DNA of 52,359 nt from Acidobacteriota bacterium. Lineage in GTDB: Bacteria > Acidobacteriota > Aminicenantia > JBFLYD01. Position numbers and translations under genes: made by a program. Below the pieces are notes generated by a model, which was not told where the DNA came from, made no database searches, and saw only the letters and a list, made by a program, of their open reading frames with translations. Of this stretch, positions 32,101 to 40,887 are shown in pieces; the first letter of the stretch is position 1, and each line of letters begins with the position of its first letter. The stretch lies in contig JBFLYD010000019.1 in the NCBI GenBank assembly GCA_040756905.1, positions 1 to 52,359 on the forward strand. The letters run 5' to 3'.

Positions 32101-35004
32101 TTAATAAACTGGGCAGTATCTCTGGTAAGGGCAGTACTGACAGTTAAGCCAGTCTGGCTTAGGGTTATATATTCTGTTTCTTATTCCTTCCTCAACGTCT
32201 TTTACCTTCTCGAGTGCTTCCTCTACATCATCCTCATCTTTTTTTGCCCTTCCAATTATTCCCGATTCAACGAAAAATAGCTGAGTCTCATCTAATGGAT
32301 GAGTATAAGTTTTTGTAAAAGCATATGCATAGAGCGAAAGCTGAAGATTCTCTTTTGCCTTTTTATCAGCAGTTTTTTCATCTTTAACTTCTGAGGATTT
32401 AAAGTCAATTATAACCGCTCCATTTTCTCTCAAATCCACCCTGTCATACCTTCCTGATAACTTTACAGTATCAATCTTTAGAGAAAACGTTTTCTCAATA
32501 TAGACAGGAATGTATGGAGAATTTTCTTCAATTTCATAAAATTTCCTGAGGGCGCTTTTGCCTGCTTCATACCTCAACTCCTCATGTCTTCTATCAATAA
32601 AACCATCATTCACCCAATAATTTTTAAAGAAATTTAAAAGCTCATCCTGAGAAATTCTTTTTCCAATCATTTTTAAACGGAAATAATCATGAATTGCATT
32701 ATGAATCGCTCTCCCAAAAACAATTGTGTGATGGGGAGGAATTGGGATCTTCAAAACATGAATAAACTTATACTTAAGAGGACATGTCAAATAATCATCT
32801 ATCTGGTTAAAACTCAAAGGAAGTATTTCAGAGGTCTTTTCTTCTCCCACAACAGATTTGGAAACGGGTGAACTGTAATATATCTCTTCTTCAGGGGTAG
32901 ATTTTTTCAATTCTGGAGGAAGTTTAGGCATATCGAGCGCTTCTAACACAAATAAAGAGACTTTCTTTTCTCTTTTTCCTCCGTAATCTCTTGCACAGGT
33001 AAGATAGAGTTCGTCCTTAGCTCTTGTCATTCCTACATAAAAAAGCCTTCTCTCTTCTTCATATTTATCCACAGGAGTGGGGATTTCCTCTTTAATCAAT
33101 GCATCTGGTATTCGAATTGGCTCTTTTATTTCTCTTCCTGGAAATTTGTCCATTACAAGAGCCCCCAGAAAAACAACTTTAAATTCAAGCCCTTTAGCTT
33201 TATGCACTGTAAGAACATTGACTGCATCCTCATCAAGCTCTGCTTCAGCAGTAGGGGGGTTATCTCCCATTTCAATTAACAAATCAAGATAATCAGTAAA
33301 AGAAAAAAGAGAAGGATTCTCTGAACTTTCCCTGAAAGACCTCACTTTCTGAAAAAATTTACCGATATTTTTTATTTTAATCAGGCTTTCATGAAAATTC
33401 AGGCTCATCTTTTTCAAAAATTGAGTTTTTTCAACAAAAGAGAAAAGAATCGAATCAACTTTTTCTTTGAATGCAAGTTTTGTAAATTCATCTAAATCTT
33501 CGAGCATTTTCTTAATTGTAATCATTCCTTCCTCAGAGATTTCAATGTTTATTTCAGAATTCAAAATCTTTCGAAAAACCTGCTTTAATGGAATATTTTT
33601 CCTTTTTGCATAATTTGAGGTTTTGATTATATCTTCAGAATTCATCTGATATATATCTGAGCTTGCAAGATAGAATAAACTTACGTTGTCTTCAGGATTT
33701 GCAATCGATTTTAAAAAACTTATAAGAACTTTAACTTCATCCCTCGAATAAAGTCCTCTGCTTCCACTAAACCTGAACGGAATGCCTCTTCTTTCCAAAG
33801 CCTTAAGAAAGGGCTCGGCATCTGCATTTTTTCTTACAAGAATCGCTATCTCATGAAGTTCAACTCCTTCTTTTATTTTCTCTTCTATCATTTCAGCCAC
33901 CCTCTCAGCTTCAGTATGAAAATTGTCAAATTGGACAAATTTAACCATTTTTCCATTTTTTTTATTTGCTATTATTCTCTTTAAAACTTCATATTTATAT
34001 TCCAATCTGTTTGGGTTATTAAACTTTATAAGATTATATGCAGTATCCAGAATTGGCTGAGTAGAACGATAATTTCTTGTAAGAATGACTTTTTTTGCAT
34101 CTGGATAAAAGGAAAGAAAGTTCAAAATATTTGTTATTGCTGCCCCCCTGAATCGATAGATGGCCTGATCGTCATCTCCTACTACTGTAAGGTTTCTATT
34201 TTTTTCTGAAATCATCCTGAGGAATTTAAATTGAATATAATTTGTGTCCTGAAATTCATCCACCAGGATGTATTTCCATCTTTCCTGAAGTTCGGCTAAA
34301 ATCGAAGGTCTTTTTTCGAGCAATCTAACAAATAAATAAATCTGATCTTCAAAATCAATTTTCCCATTTTTCTCGAGAAGTTTTTTATACTCAATCCATA
34401 TTTTAGCAACTTCTAACTGTTTCTCTGCCTCTTCAACCTCATCTTCCTCCCCACTTTCAGCCCTTAATTTCTGAGCATACCCTAAATACTCTTCAGGTGT
34501 AATATCTTCCTGTTTTGCCCTCTTTATGACTTCCAGGATGTCAAAGATATGCTTTGTTGGATTCCCAAGAGGTAAGAAGTATTTAATCGGAAGATTAAAT
34601 AGATTCTCCCTGAAAAAAATTGCCTGCTCAATTTCATCCATAAGTTTAAAATTGGCCGGGAATCCTAACTCTAAAGAATACTCTTTCAACAAGGACTCTC
34701 CAAAAGAGTTAAATGTGCTGATATGAGCATAAGAATAACTATATGGAACAAGGATGTCCACTCTCTCTTCCATTTCATTTGCAGCTTTTTCTGTAAAAGT
34801 TAAAGCAAGAATCTCATCGGGTCTGCATTTTTTTGATGTAATGAGATAAGCAATTCGATGAGTTATTACTTTTGTCTTTCCAGTTCCTGCTCCTGCAATT
34901 ATTATAAGAGGCCCTTCTCCGTGAGTAACCGCTTCTAATTGTTCTTCGTTTAATTCCTCAAGAAGTGGCTCTTCATTTATTTTTTCGCGGGCATGTTTGG
35001 TCAT
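32101..35004 (-). CDS. UvrD/PcrA-type helicase fused to a Fe-S PD-(D/E)XK nuclease
   Basis: The start at 35004 overlaps the FtsB-like stop by four bases (ATGA). All SF1A helicase motifs are present: LNEEQLEAVTHGEGPLIIIAGAGTGKTKVITHRI, ALTFTEKAANEM, YILVDEFQDTN, VGDDDQAIYRFRGA, ILTRNYRST, VLTVHKAKGLEFKVVFL and RRLFYVGMTRAKDELYL. The C-terminal 230 residues form a RecB-family nuclease: GRAIHNAIHDYF, KLSGRYDRVDLRENGAVIIDFKSS, LQLSLYAYAF. The cysteines of a 4Fe-4S staple are in DDYLTCPLKYKF and WLNCQYCPYQRYC. It resembles AddA/AdnA-type recombination nucleases and should resect double-strand breaks. No separate AddB/AdnB-like partner is visible nearby. Confidence 0.92.
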   Translation of the reverse strand: MTKHAREKINEEPLLEELNEEQLEAVTHGEGPLIIIAGAGTGKTKVITHRIAYLITSKKCRPDEILALTFTEKAANEMEERVDILVPYSYSYAHISTFNSFGESLLKEYSLELGFPANFKLMDEIEQAIFFRENLFNLPIKYFLPLGNPTKHIFDILEVIKRAKQEDITPEEYLGYAQKLRAESGEEDEVEEAEKQLEVAKIWIEYKKLLEKNGKIDFEDQIYLFVRLLEKRPSILAELQERWKYILVDEFQDTNYIQFKFLRMISEKNRNLTVVGDDDQAIYRFRGAAITNILNFLSFYPDAKKVILTRNYRSTQPILDTAYNLIKFNNPNRLEYKYEVLKRIIANKKNGKMVKFVQFDNFHTEAERVAEMIEEKIKEGVELHEIAILVRKNADAEPFLKALERRGIPFRFSGSRGLYSRDEVKVLISFLKSIANPEDNVSLFYLASSDIYQMNSEDIIKTSNYAKRKNIPLKQVFRKILNSEINIEISEEGMITIKKMLEDLDEFTKLAFKEKVDSILFSFVEKTQFLKKMSLNFHESLIKIKNIGKFFQKVRSFRESSENPSLFSFTDYLDLLIEMGDNPPTAEAELDEDAVNVLTVHKAKGLEFKVVFLGALVMDKFPGREIKEPIRIPDALIKEEIPTPVDKYEEERRLFYVGMTRAKDELYLTCARDYGGKREKKVSLFVLEALDMPKLPPELKKSTPEEEIYYSSPVSKSVVGEEKTSEILPLSFNQIDDYLTCPLKYKFIHVLKIPIPPHHTIVFGRAIHNAIHDYFRLKMIGKRISQDELLNFFKNYWVNDGFIDRRHEELRYEAGKSALRKFYEIEENSPYIPVYIEKTFSLKIDTVKLSGRYDRVDLRENGAVIIDFKSSEVKDEKTADKKAKENLQLSLYAYAFTKTYTHPLDETQLFFVESGIIGRAKKDEDDVEEALEKVKDVEEGIRNRIYNPKPDWLNCQYCPYQRYCPVY

Positions 35005-35297
35005 TTTTTTATAACAATTACCTTTTCGTCGGGTTTTACCATCCATAGCTTTTCACGGGCTATTTTTTCATAATACTCAGGGCATTCTTTAATCAACTTT
35101 AATTCTTTTTCAAGATTTTCTTTTTTTAAAGAAAGAGTTTTAATCTCTTCCTCCAATTTCCTATATTCCTTTTTTGCCTGATACAGATCATAGTAACCTC
35201 TGTTTCCAAAAAAAATTGTTATTATGATTATAAGAGCAATGTAAATTATCGAAATTATAATGCTTTTTTTCTTTATCTCTGAATTTTTAAAAACCAA
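35001..35297 (-). CDS. ftsB: FtsB/DivIC septum-formation initiator family protein
   Basis: A 98-residue bitopic protein. A short basic N-terminus is followed by a membrane helix (SIIISIIYIALIIIITIFFG) and a GNRGYYDLYQAKKEYRKLEEEI coiled coil (about 30-70), then the family end CPEYYEKIAREKLWMVKPDEKVIVI. FtsB/DivIC bridges FtsL and FtsQ in the divisome. The start is TTG at 35297 with AAGGGA just upstream. The stop overlaps the helicase-nuclease start, coupling a division protein to a repair enzyme. Confidence 0.88.
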   Translation of the reverse strand: MVFKNSEIKKKSIIISIIYIALIIIITIFFGNRGYYDLYQAKKEYRKLEEEIKTLSLKKENLEKELKLIKECPEYYEKIAREKLWMVKPDEKVIVIKK

Positions 35298-35376
35298 TTT
35301 TTCCCTTCATCTGTATTTTTTATAAGTTTATCACGATCAAAAAGCTATATCAATTTTTCCAACTACAAAACTTTAC

Positions 35377-37224
35377 TTACTTCATTTTATTTAAAATGAG
35401 CGTACTATCTGAAAATTGAATTATCTGTTTGAATCTTTCTAAATTAATCTCTGCATTAGTAGCTTTGCCTGTTTTATTATCAAAGCATTGGATAGATCCG
35501 CCATTCTCATTCCAGAAACAAGCTATATTTTCTAAAAGTAAATATGAAGTCCAACCTTTTCTATTTATAAACCATCCTCCATCAGATAAATCAAATAAAT
35601 TCCTGCCCAAAAATTTTAAAGAAGAAGAAGAGGAATCCACCATTGCCATTATTGTTGGCGCTATATCTATATGTCCACATATCTTTTCTATCACTCTATG
35701 GGAAAAATTCTTGGGAGAATAAATAATCAATGGGACATTATCTTTTATTATAACATCGAATGAGCTTGGCAAATCCCATCTTATAGATTTTTTATCAAAT
35801 TCATCTTTTATTGTATGGAGCAATCTCCAGTTGTGGTCTCCGTATACGATAAGAACTGTGTTATCAAATAATTTTTTGTCTGAAAGTTCCCGAATAAATT
35901 CTCCTAAAGCAGAGTCAACAAAACTCACGAGTCTCAGATATTGATGAAAATAATCATCATCCTTCTCTGAAATCCAATCATTAACCTCATCGTATATTAT
36001 CTCGGCGGTCATGGATGAATGGGAAGTAATGGTTATTATATAGGCTAAATATGGTTCGGGGAGAGAAAAAATAAACTCAAGGGATTTTTTAAGTAAAACT
36101 TTATCATCCACTACCCATCCTTTTTCAGAGAAATCTTCTTTTCCATAAAATTTATCAAACCCTAATTTTGGAAAAACATACCCCCGGTTCCAGAAGCTTT
36201 TATTATTAGCATGCATTGCAACTGAAGTATAACCATATCTTTTCAATTCATGGAGCATCGAGCACCAATTATTGTTTTCGTATGCAAAAATTATCGCCAT
36301 GTCATCTTTTGGATAAATAGAACATAAGGAGGAAATTTCTGCATCTGAGGTGCCTCCTGCACCTGTATGAGAAAAAAAATATGGAAAATATATTCCTTCT
36401 GAAATGATTTTATTGATGTTCGGTGTAATTTCACGACCGTTGAAATTTTTTCCGATTACAAAATTCCCTATCGATTCTAATTGAACGACGATAAAATTTG
36501 GCTTTTTTAATTTAAACGATTCTTTGCCATCATTCCATCTCTTTTTATTAGAATTAAAACTTTCATGAATCCAAGATGGATAAGAAACTGTTTCTGCTTC
36601 TTTTCTCATCTTATATTCCTTCAGATATTTAGCGATATGGTTAACCACTTCACTGAAATAGAAAGATGGTAAAGTTGTTGTTCCTCCTCTATCCAGGATT
36701 ATCAATAAACCTCCTGTGTGAACTTTAGACCAGTTAAAATATATCAATCCCGAAGAAATCAGAATGATTATCAAAATTGCAACAAGAGAATATTTTTTTA
36801 TAAAAAATACAAAGTCAATCTTTTTTAATACTGGCAAGTATTTATAAAATAAATAAATAATCGGAAAAAAGAAAATATCCATCGCAAAAAATAGATCTTT
36901 TTTAGCGAGCAATTTGATTGCTCCGCCAATTGTCTCTTTTTCAAAAGCCATAAAAGCCATTTTAAAAACATTGAAAGATATTAGATTATGGTAGACCCGG
37001 AAATAAACCAAATTCGCTATCATTAATATGGATAAAATAACGTTTATAGTAACTATAAATATAAGAATTGAGAGATTTCGTTTAAATAAAAATCGAGCAA
37101 ATACAATAATCAGTAATATTATCGCTATTCCCTCTAAAAGCACTCCTAATGGAAATCTTTTTTGAAATTCGAGAGAAAAAATTAAAAATTTAACAAGTAA
37201 AGCAATAAGATAAATAATACCCAT
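35377..37224 (-). CDS. LtaS/MdoB-type phosphoglycerol transferase-like membrane enzyme
   Basis: Five membrane helices in about 1-165 are followed by an extracytoplasmic alkaline-phosphatase-superfamily domain. Metal and nucleophile residues match lipoteichoic acid synthases: NFIVVQLESIG (Glu250), HTGAGGTSDAEISSL (Thr292 as nucleophile), SVAMHANNKSFWNR, and VLIVYGDHN near 475. LtaS has Glu255 and Thr300 at the same places, so chemistry is probably intact. In a diderm the likely acceptors are periplasmic glucans or surface glycans, as for MdoB/OpgB, rather than teichoic acid. The next gene downstream on the same path is upstream of it at 37295: an exported glycosidase, possibly acting on the same glycan. 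Confidence 0.85.
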   Translation of the reverse strand: MGIIYLIALLVKFLIFSLEFQKRFPLGVLLEGIAIILLIIVFARFLFKRNLSILIFIVTINVILSILMIANLVYFRVYHNLISFNVFKMAFMAFEKETIGGAIKLLAKKDLFFAMDIFFFPIIYLFYKYLPVLKKIDFVFFIKKYSLVAILIIILISSGLIYFNWSKVHTGGLLIILDRGGTTTLPSFYFSEVVNHIAKYLKEYKMRKEAETVSYPSWIHESFNSNKKRWNDGKESFKLKKPNFIVVQLESIGNFVIGKNFNGREITPNINKIISEGIYFPYFFSHTGAGGTSDAEISSLCSIYPKDDMAIIFAYENNNWCSMLHELKRYGYTSVAMHANNKSFWNRGYVFPKLGFDKFYGKEDFSEKGWVVDDKVLLKKSLEFIFSLPEPYLAYIITITSHSSMTAEIIYDEVNDWISEKDDDYFHQYLRLVSFVDSALGEFIRELSDKKLFDNTVLIVYGDHNWRLLHTIKDEFDKKSIRWDLPSSFDVIIKDNVPLIIYSPKNFSHRVIEKICGHIDIAPTIMAMVDSSSSSLKFLGRNLFDLSDGGWFINRKGWTSYLLLENIACFWNENGGSIQCFDNKTGKATNAEINLERFKQIIQFSDSTLILNKMK

Positions 37225-37294
37225 AATTTTTAAAAATAAATCATTAATACAGCGTCATGTCAATACTGATCACTAAATTTTTAGGATAATCCGC

Positions 37295-39499
37295 TCATTT
37301 TCTTACAACTTTTTCAACTCTTCCAGAAGAATGGTCATAAATTACATAGGGCAAACTCTCCGAATTATAAACTATATTTTTATCTATTTTCATAGTATAG
37401 CCTTCGGGAATCTTATTAAAATACTTTTTTCCATCAGGCTTATCCCAGTAAACAGAGACATTTTTGTTGCGCCAGGGGAGATTCTCAAGGCTAAAATAAT
37501 CCCATTTTATCGGCAGAGGACTTAACTCAATCCGACCATCAACCAAAGGAACAAATCCACATAATTGCTGTATTATAATATCCAGCCACCATGAATGCAT
37601 GTAATCTTTAAATTTACTCAATGGTTTGCCTGTCAGAGGATTATAACGTTCATAAAAATCAATCTGAGGAGAAAAAAGGACTTTAACGCTGCAATCGATT
37701 AATTCCACAGCTTTAATTCCCATTTCTGGATTGAATACTTTGACTGCTTTGCTGAATGCTTCCAAAACATGGCAGGTAGTGGCTGGCCAAGAAGGTCCTC
37801 TCCAGAAAGAATTCGCATCAAAATAGAGTTCATCACGGCTTACACTCGGCACCGGGTATCTTAACCAGAATTTATTTGAATCGATTAAATGATCAAATAT
37901 TTTGAAATGATGTTTATCCGCAAGACCTGCAAAAAATGGGTAAAATCCTACTGGAGTTTTAACCCTTGCCATTTTACTATTTTTCTCATCCCCATCATAA
38001 AAAAAGTTATCCTTCTCATCCCACATCTTTTCGATGACATTTTTTCTTGTAAGTTCTGCCAGAGATTCCCAATATTTACTTTCTTCATCCTTCTTCAATA
38101 AGCTAGATATTTCTCTCAAAGCTGTTAAATCTCTAAATAGATAAGAAGTGGCGTCAACTGCTTCAAGCGGCATTAACCCTGAAAATTCACTTTTAAAAGC
38201 TCTCGGTGAATCATCCATTCCTGTTTCAAGCATATCTTCTATGATAAATAAACCATCATTATCTCTATCACGATTTTTAATCCACCATTTTATGTTTTTT
38301 GAAAAAGCCGGATATGTATCTTCAAGAAAAGATACATCTCCATGAACCTTAAAATGATCTAAAGCTTCCGAAACTAAAAAAGAATTCCCAGAAGCAGATT
38401 TATGATGAAGAGGAACATCATTTGTATCCATCGTTGTGTACCAGGGAAACCTTCCATCTTCATACTGGCAGATAACCATATTTTTAATGGGACCTTCTGC
38501 CCATGAAGGATCTCTCGACCATATTAAATCTTTTGCTATAAATGGAGCACTGTAAGCACAATAAATTTGGTAAGCACTTCTTCCCTCAAGGACAACTGGA
38601 TACTTATAGAAGCCATGGCCTCCTCGGACTGAACTGAATTTCAAAAGATACCATCGAAAGTACCATAGATCAGTATAATTATGGTCCGGACACCTGAATT
38701 TAGGAATATCATTTTGAAAAAATTTATTCCATGCTTGTTCATTTTCTTTCAAAGGATCAGGAATTGAAAAAAATTTCTTAATTTGTTTAATTGCTTTAGA
38801 TTGGTCAGGGTCAACAGACATTCCAGCGATGACAGTTTTTTCTTCACCTGGGTTCAAAATTAAATTATAACGCATTGAATAGAAGCCCTCATCACCAAAA
38901 TCAACTTTATCTGGCTTCACGTCTCTGACTACAATTATTTGATAGAAAGAAGAGAAAATTGTGGGATAAACATTAGGATTGTTGATCGAGATTATCCCTT
39001 CATCCTTAAGATATTCCTGAACACAGGGTTTATCAGGTCGAGAACCACGAAAATTTATTGCTCCCCTACAACTTCCGTTGATGTTAAGCTGATATTCGAT
39101 AAATTTCGTGCTTCTATTTTTGAAATGGAAAACCACTCCTATTACATCATCTTCTGTAACGAATACATCACGGTATTGTTCCAGTTCTACCATACCAGTA
39201 TCATGATTATAGTGTTCATCCTGAATCGGCTTTATCCTCACATGATCTGGATACCAGGCTATAACTTTTCCCTCAAGCGGACTGAACATTTCACCAAGAT
39301 TAAAATTTACATAATAAATTCTGTAAGGCTCACCAACAAATACAGCGATGTTATTTCCATGGCCTGCCGATGACCTGTCTGATCTTGCTCCCAAATAGGC
39401 TGTTATGTTATTGGAGGTCAATAATTCCTCTTTAGTTTGCCCGAAAAGAAACAGAATACTTATAAAGAATAATAACAATGCTAGAATAATCTTGCGCAT
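37295..39499 (-). CDS. exported GH63/MGH1-like glycoside hydrolase
   Basis: The ATG at 39499 begins a clear signal peptide (MRKIILALLLFFISILFLFG); an in-frame ATG at 39523 is also possible. An N-terminal beta domain (about 30-250) precedes an (alpha/alpha)6 barrel with the glucosidase/trehalase-type signatures RDPSWAEG, DGRFPWYTTMDTND, ETGMDDSPR and ANSFWRGPSWP, and a C-terminal beta part (GRIELSPLP). These fit the MGH1-like/GH63 group, which releases glucose or mannosyl units from short oligosaccharides or glycosides. The conserved Asp pair in GMDDSPR is intact. It is divergent from galU across 76 to 100 bases. Confidence 0.8.
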   Translation of the reverse strand: MRKIILALLLFFISILFLFGQTKEELLTSNNITAYLGARSDRSSAGHGNNIAVFVGEPYRIYYVNFNLGEMFSPLEGKVIAWYPDHVRIKPIQDEHYNHDTGMVELEQYRDVFVTEDDVIGVVFHFKNRSTKFIEYQLNINGSCRGAINFRGSRPDKPCVQEYLKDEGIISINNPNVYPTIFSSFYQIIVVRDVKPDKVDFGDEGFYSMRYNLILNPGEEKTVIAGMSVDPDQSKAIKQIKKFFSIPDPLKENEQAWNKFFQNDIPKFRCPDHNYTDLWYFRWYLLKFSSVRGGHGFYKYPVVLEGRSAYQIYCAYSAPFIAKDLIWSRDPSWAEGPIKNMVICQYEDGRFPWYTTMDTNDVPLHHKSASGNSFLVSEALDHFKVHGDVSFLEDTYPAFSKNIKWWIKNRDRDNDGLFIIEDMLETGMDDSPRAFKSEFSGLMPLEAVDATSYLFRDLTALREISSLLKKDEESKYWESLAELTRKNVIEKMWDEKDNFFYDGDEKNSKMARVKTPVGFYPFFAGLADKHHFKIFDHLIDSNKFWLRYPVPSVSRDELYFDANSFWRGPSWPATTCHVLEAFSKAVKVFNPEMGIKAVELIDCSVKVLFSPQIDFYERYNPLTGKPLSKFKDYMHSWWLDIIIQQLCGFVPLVDGRIELSPLPIKWDYFSLENLPWRNKNVSVYWDKPDGKKYFNKIPEGYTMKIDKNIVYNSESLPYVIYDHSSGRVEKVVRK

Positions 39500-39573
39500 G
39501 AAAAATAAGCTCAAATTTACCATACTAAAAGATATATATCAATTTATAAATAGAAATATATATTAAAATGGTT

Positions 39574-39579
39574 TATAAT
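39574..39579 (+). promoter_or_regulatory. -10 element before galU
   Basis: A consensus TATAAT lies 21 bases upstream of the galU start, followed by AAGGA at the right distance for ribosome binding. No good -35 is seen at 16-18 bases, so the call rests on the -10 alone. Confidence 0.4.
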
Positions 39580-39599
39580 AATACATAAAGAAGGAAAGA

Positions 39600-40475
39600 A
39601 TGATAAAGAAAGCAGTATTTCCAGCAGCTGGATTGGGCACAAGATTCCTTCCAGCCACAAAAGCACAACCAAAGGAGATGCTTCCCATTGTTGATAAACC
39701 ATTAATTCAATATGGAATTGAAGAGGCTTTAAATTCAGATATTAGAAACATAATAATCGTAACAGGAAGGGGAAAAAATGCCATCGAGAATCATTTTGAT
39801 GTAAATAAAGAACTGGAAATGATCTTAGAAGAAAGAAAAGAAATAGACCTTCTTGAAGAAGTAAAAAGAATTTCAGAATTAATCGATATATTCTATGTCA
39901 GACAGAAAGAGCCTTTAGGTTTGGGTCATGCAGTTCTAATCACTGAAGAAATAGTTGAAGATGACGCTTTTGGAGTTATTTTAGGCGATGATATCATAGA
40001 GTCAAAAATACCGTGTATAAGACAATTAATAGATGTGTTCAATCAGAAAAAATCCTCAATAGTTGCTTTACAAAGAATTAAACCTGAAGAAACAAAGAGT
40101 TATGGAATCATCAAAGGAAAAGAAATAGGAAATGGCCTTTATGAAATAGAAGATTTAGTTGAAAAACCTCTCCCAAAAAATGCCCCTTCAAACCTTGCAA
40201 TTATAGGAAGATACATATTGACAAAAAATATATTTCCTGCATTAAGGAAAACAACTCCAGGAATGAAAGGTGAGATTCAATTGACTGACGGAATAAAAAA
40301 TCTATTGGAAGTTGAAAAAGTATATGGATATATCTTTGAAGGAAAAAGATATGATGCAGGTGATAAATTGGGTTTTATAAAGGCTACGATTGAAATTGCA
40401 TTAAATAGAGAGGATATCGGTAATCAATTAAAAGAATATCTCTTAAATCTTGTATTAAATGAACAAAAAATATGA
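39600..40475 (+). CDS. galU: UTP-glucose-1-phosphate uridylyltransferase
   Basis: Makes UDP-glucose from UTP and glucose-1-phosphate for cell-envelope glycans. The nucleotide-binding start is textbook (VFPAAGLGTRFLPATKAQPKEMLPIVDKPLIQYGIEEA), followed by IIVTGRGKNAIENHFD, QKEPLGLGHAVL, GVILGDDII, LVEKPLPKNAPSNLAIIGRYIL and EIQLTDGIKNLL, and the substrate lysine region YGYIFEGKRYDAGDKLGFI. At 291 residues it is full length. AAGGAAAG precedes the ATG. It overlaps the archease gene by 17 bases, an unusual partner, and stands beside the glycosidase and LtaS-like genes. Confidence 0.95.
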   Translation: MIKKAVFPAAGLGTRFLPATKAQPKEMLPIVDKPLIQYGIEEALNSDIRNIIIVTGRGKNAIENHFDVNKELEMILEERKEIDLLEEVKRISELIDIFYVRQKEPLGLGHAVLITEEIVEDDAFGVILGDDIIESKIPCIRQLIDVFNQKKSSIVALQRIKPEETKSYGIIKGKEIGNGLYEIEDLVEKPLPKNAPSNLAIIGRYILTKNIFPALRKTTPGMKGEIQLTDGIKNLLEVEKVYGYIFEGKRYDAGDKLGFIKATIEIALNREDIGNQLKEYLLNLVLNEQKI

Positions 40476-40875
40476 AATTTTTTTTACAACCGCTGATATA
40501 GGATTGAAGGTCAGGGGAAAATCGATAGAGGAACTATTTAAAAATGCAGCAGAAGGAATGTTTTCTATCATGAGAAAAAATTTAAAGAATAGAAGTAACA
40601 GTATTAAAAGAAAAATTGATGTTAAATCTTATGAATGGGAAAGCTTATTGGCTGAATGGCTGAATGAACTTCTATTTCTTTATGATTCAAAAAAAGTGAT
40701 ATTCACTAATTTTAAAATTAATGAAATTCTTCCGTACCGTATCAAAGCAGAGATTAATGGATATAAAGCGAATAAGGAAGACATTTTAAGAGAAATTAAG
40801 GCTGTGACTTTGCATAATTTAAAAATAATAAAGGAAAAAAATATCTGGAAAACAGAAATAATTTTTGACATATAA
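40459..40875 (+). CDS. archease (RtcB cofactor protein)
   Basis: A 138-residue archease with the family opening (KYEIFFTTADIGLKVRGKSIEELFKNAAEGMFSIM), then WESLLAEWLNELLFLYDSKKVIFTNF, and ends in AVTLHNLKIIKEKNIWKTEIIFDI. The acidic metal-site residues (Asp in TTADIG, Asp at the C-terminus) are present. Archease helps guanylate RtcB and lets it turn over more than once. Its start lies inside the end of galU and rtcB begins 12 bases after its stop, so the three are co-transcribed. Confidence 0.9.
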   Translation: MNKKYEIFFTTADIGLKVRGKSIEELFKNAAEGMFSIMRKNLKNRSNSIKRKIDVKSYEWESLLAEWLNELLFLYDSKKVIFTNFKINEILPYRIKAEINGYKANKEDILREIKAVTLHNLKIIKEKNIWKTEIIFDI

Positions 40876-40887
40876 AAAGTGATAAAA

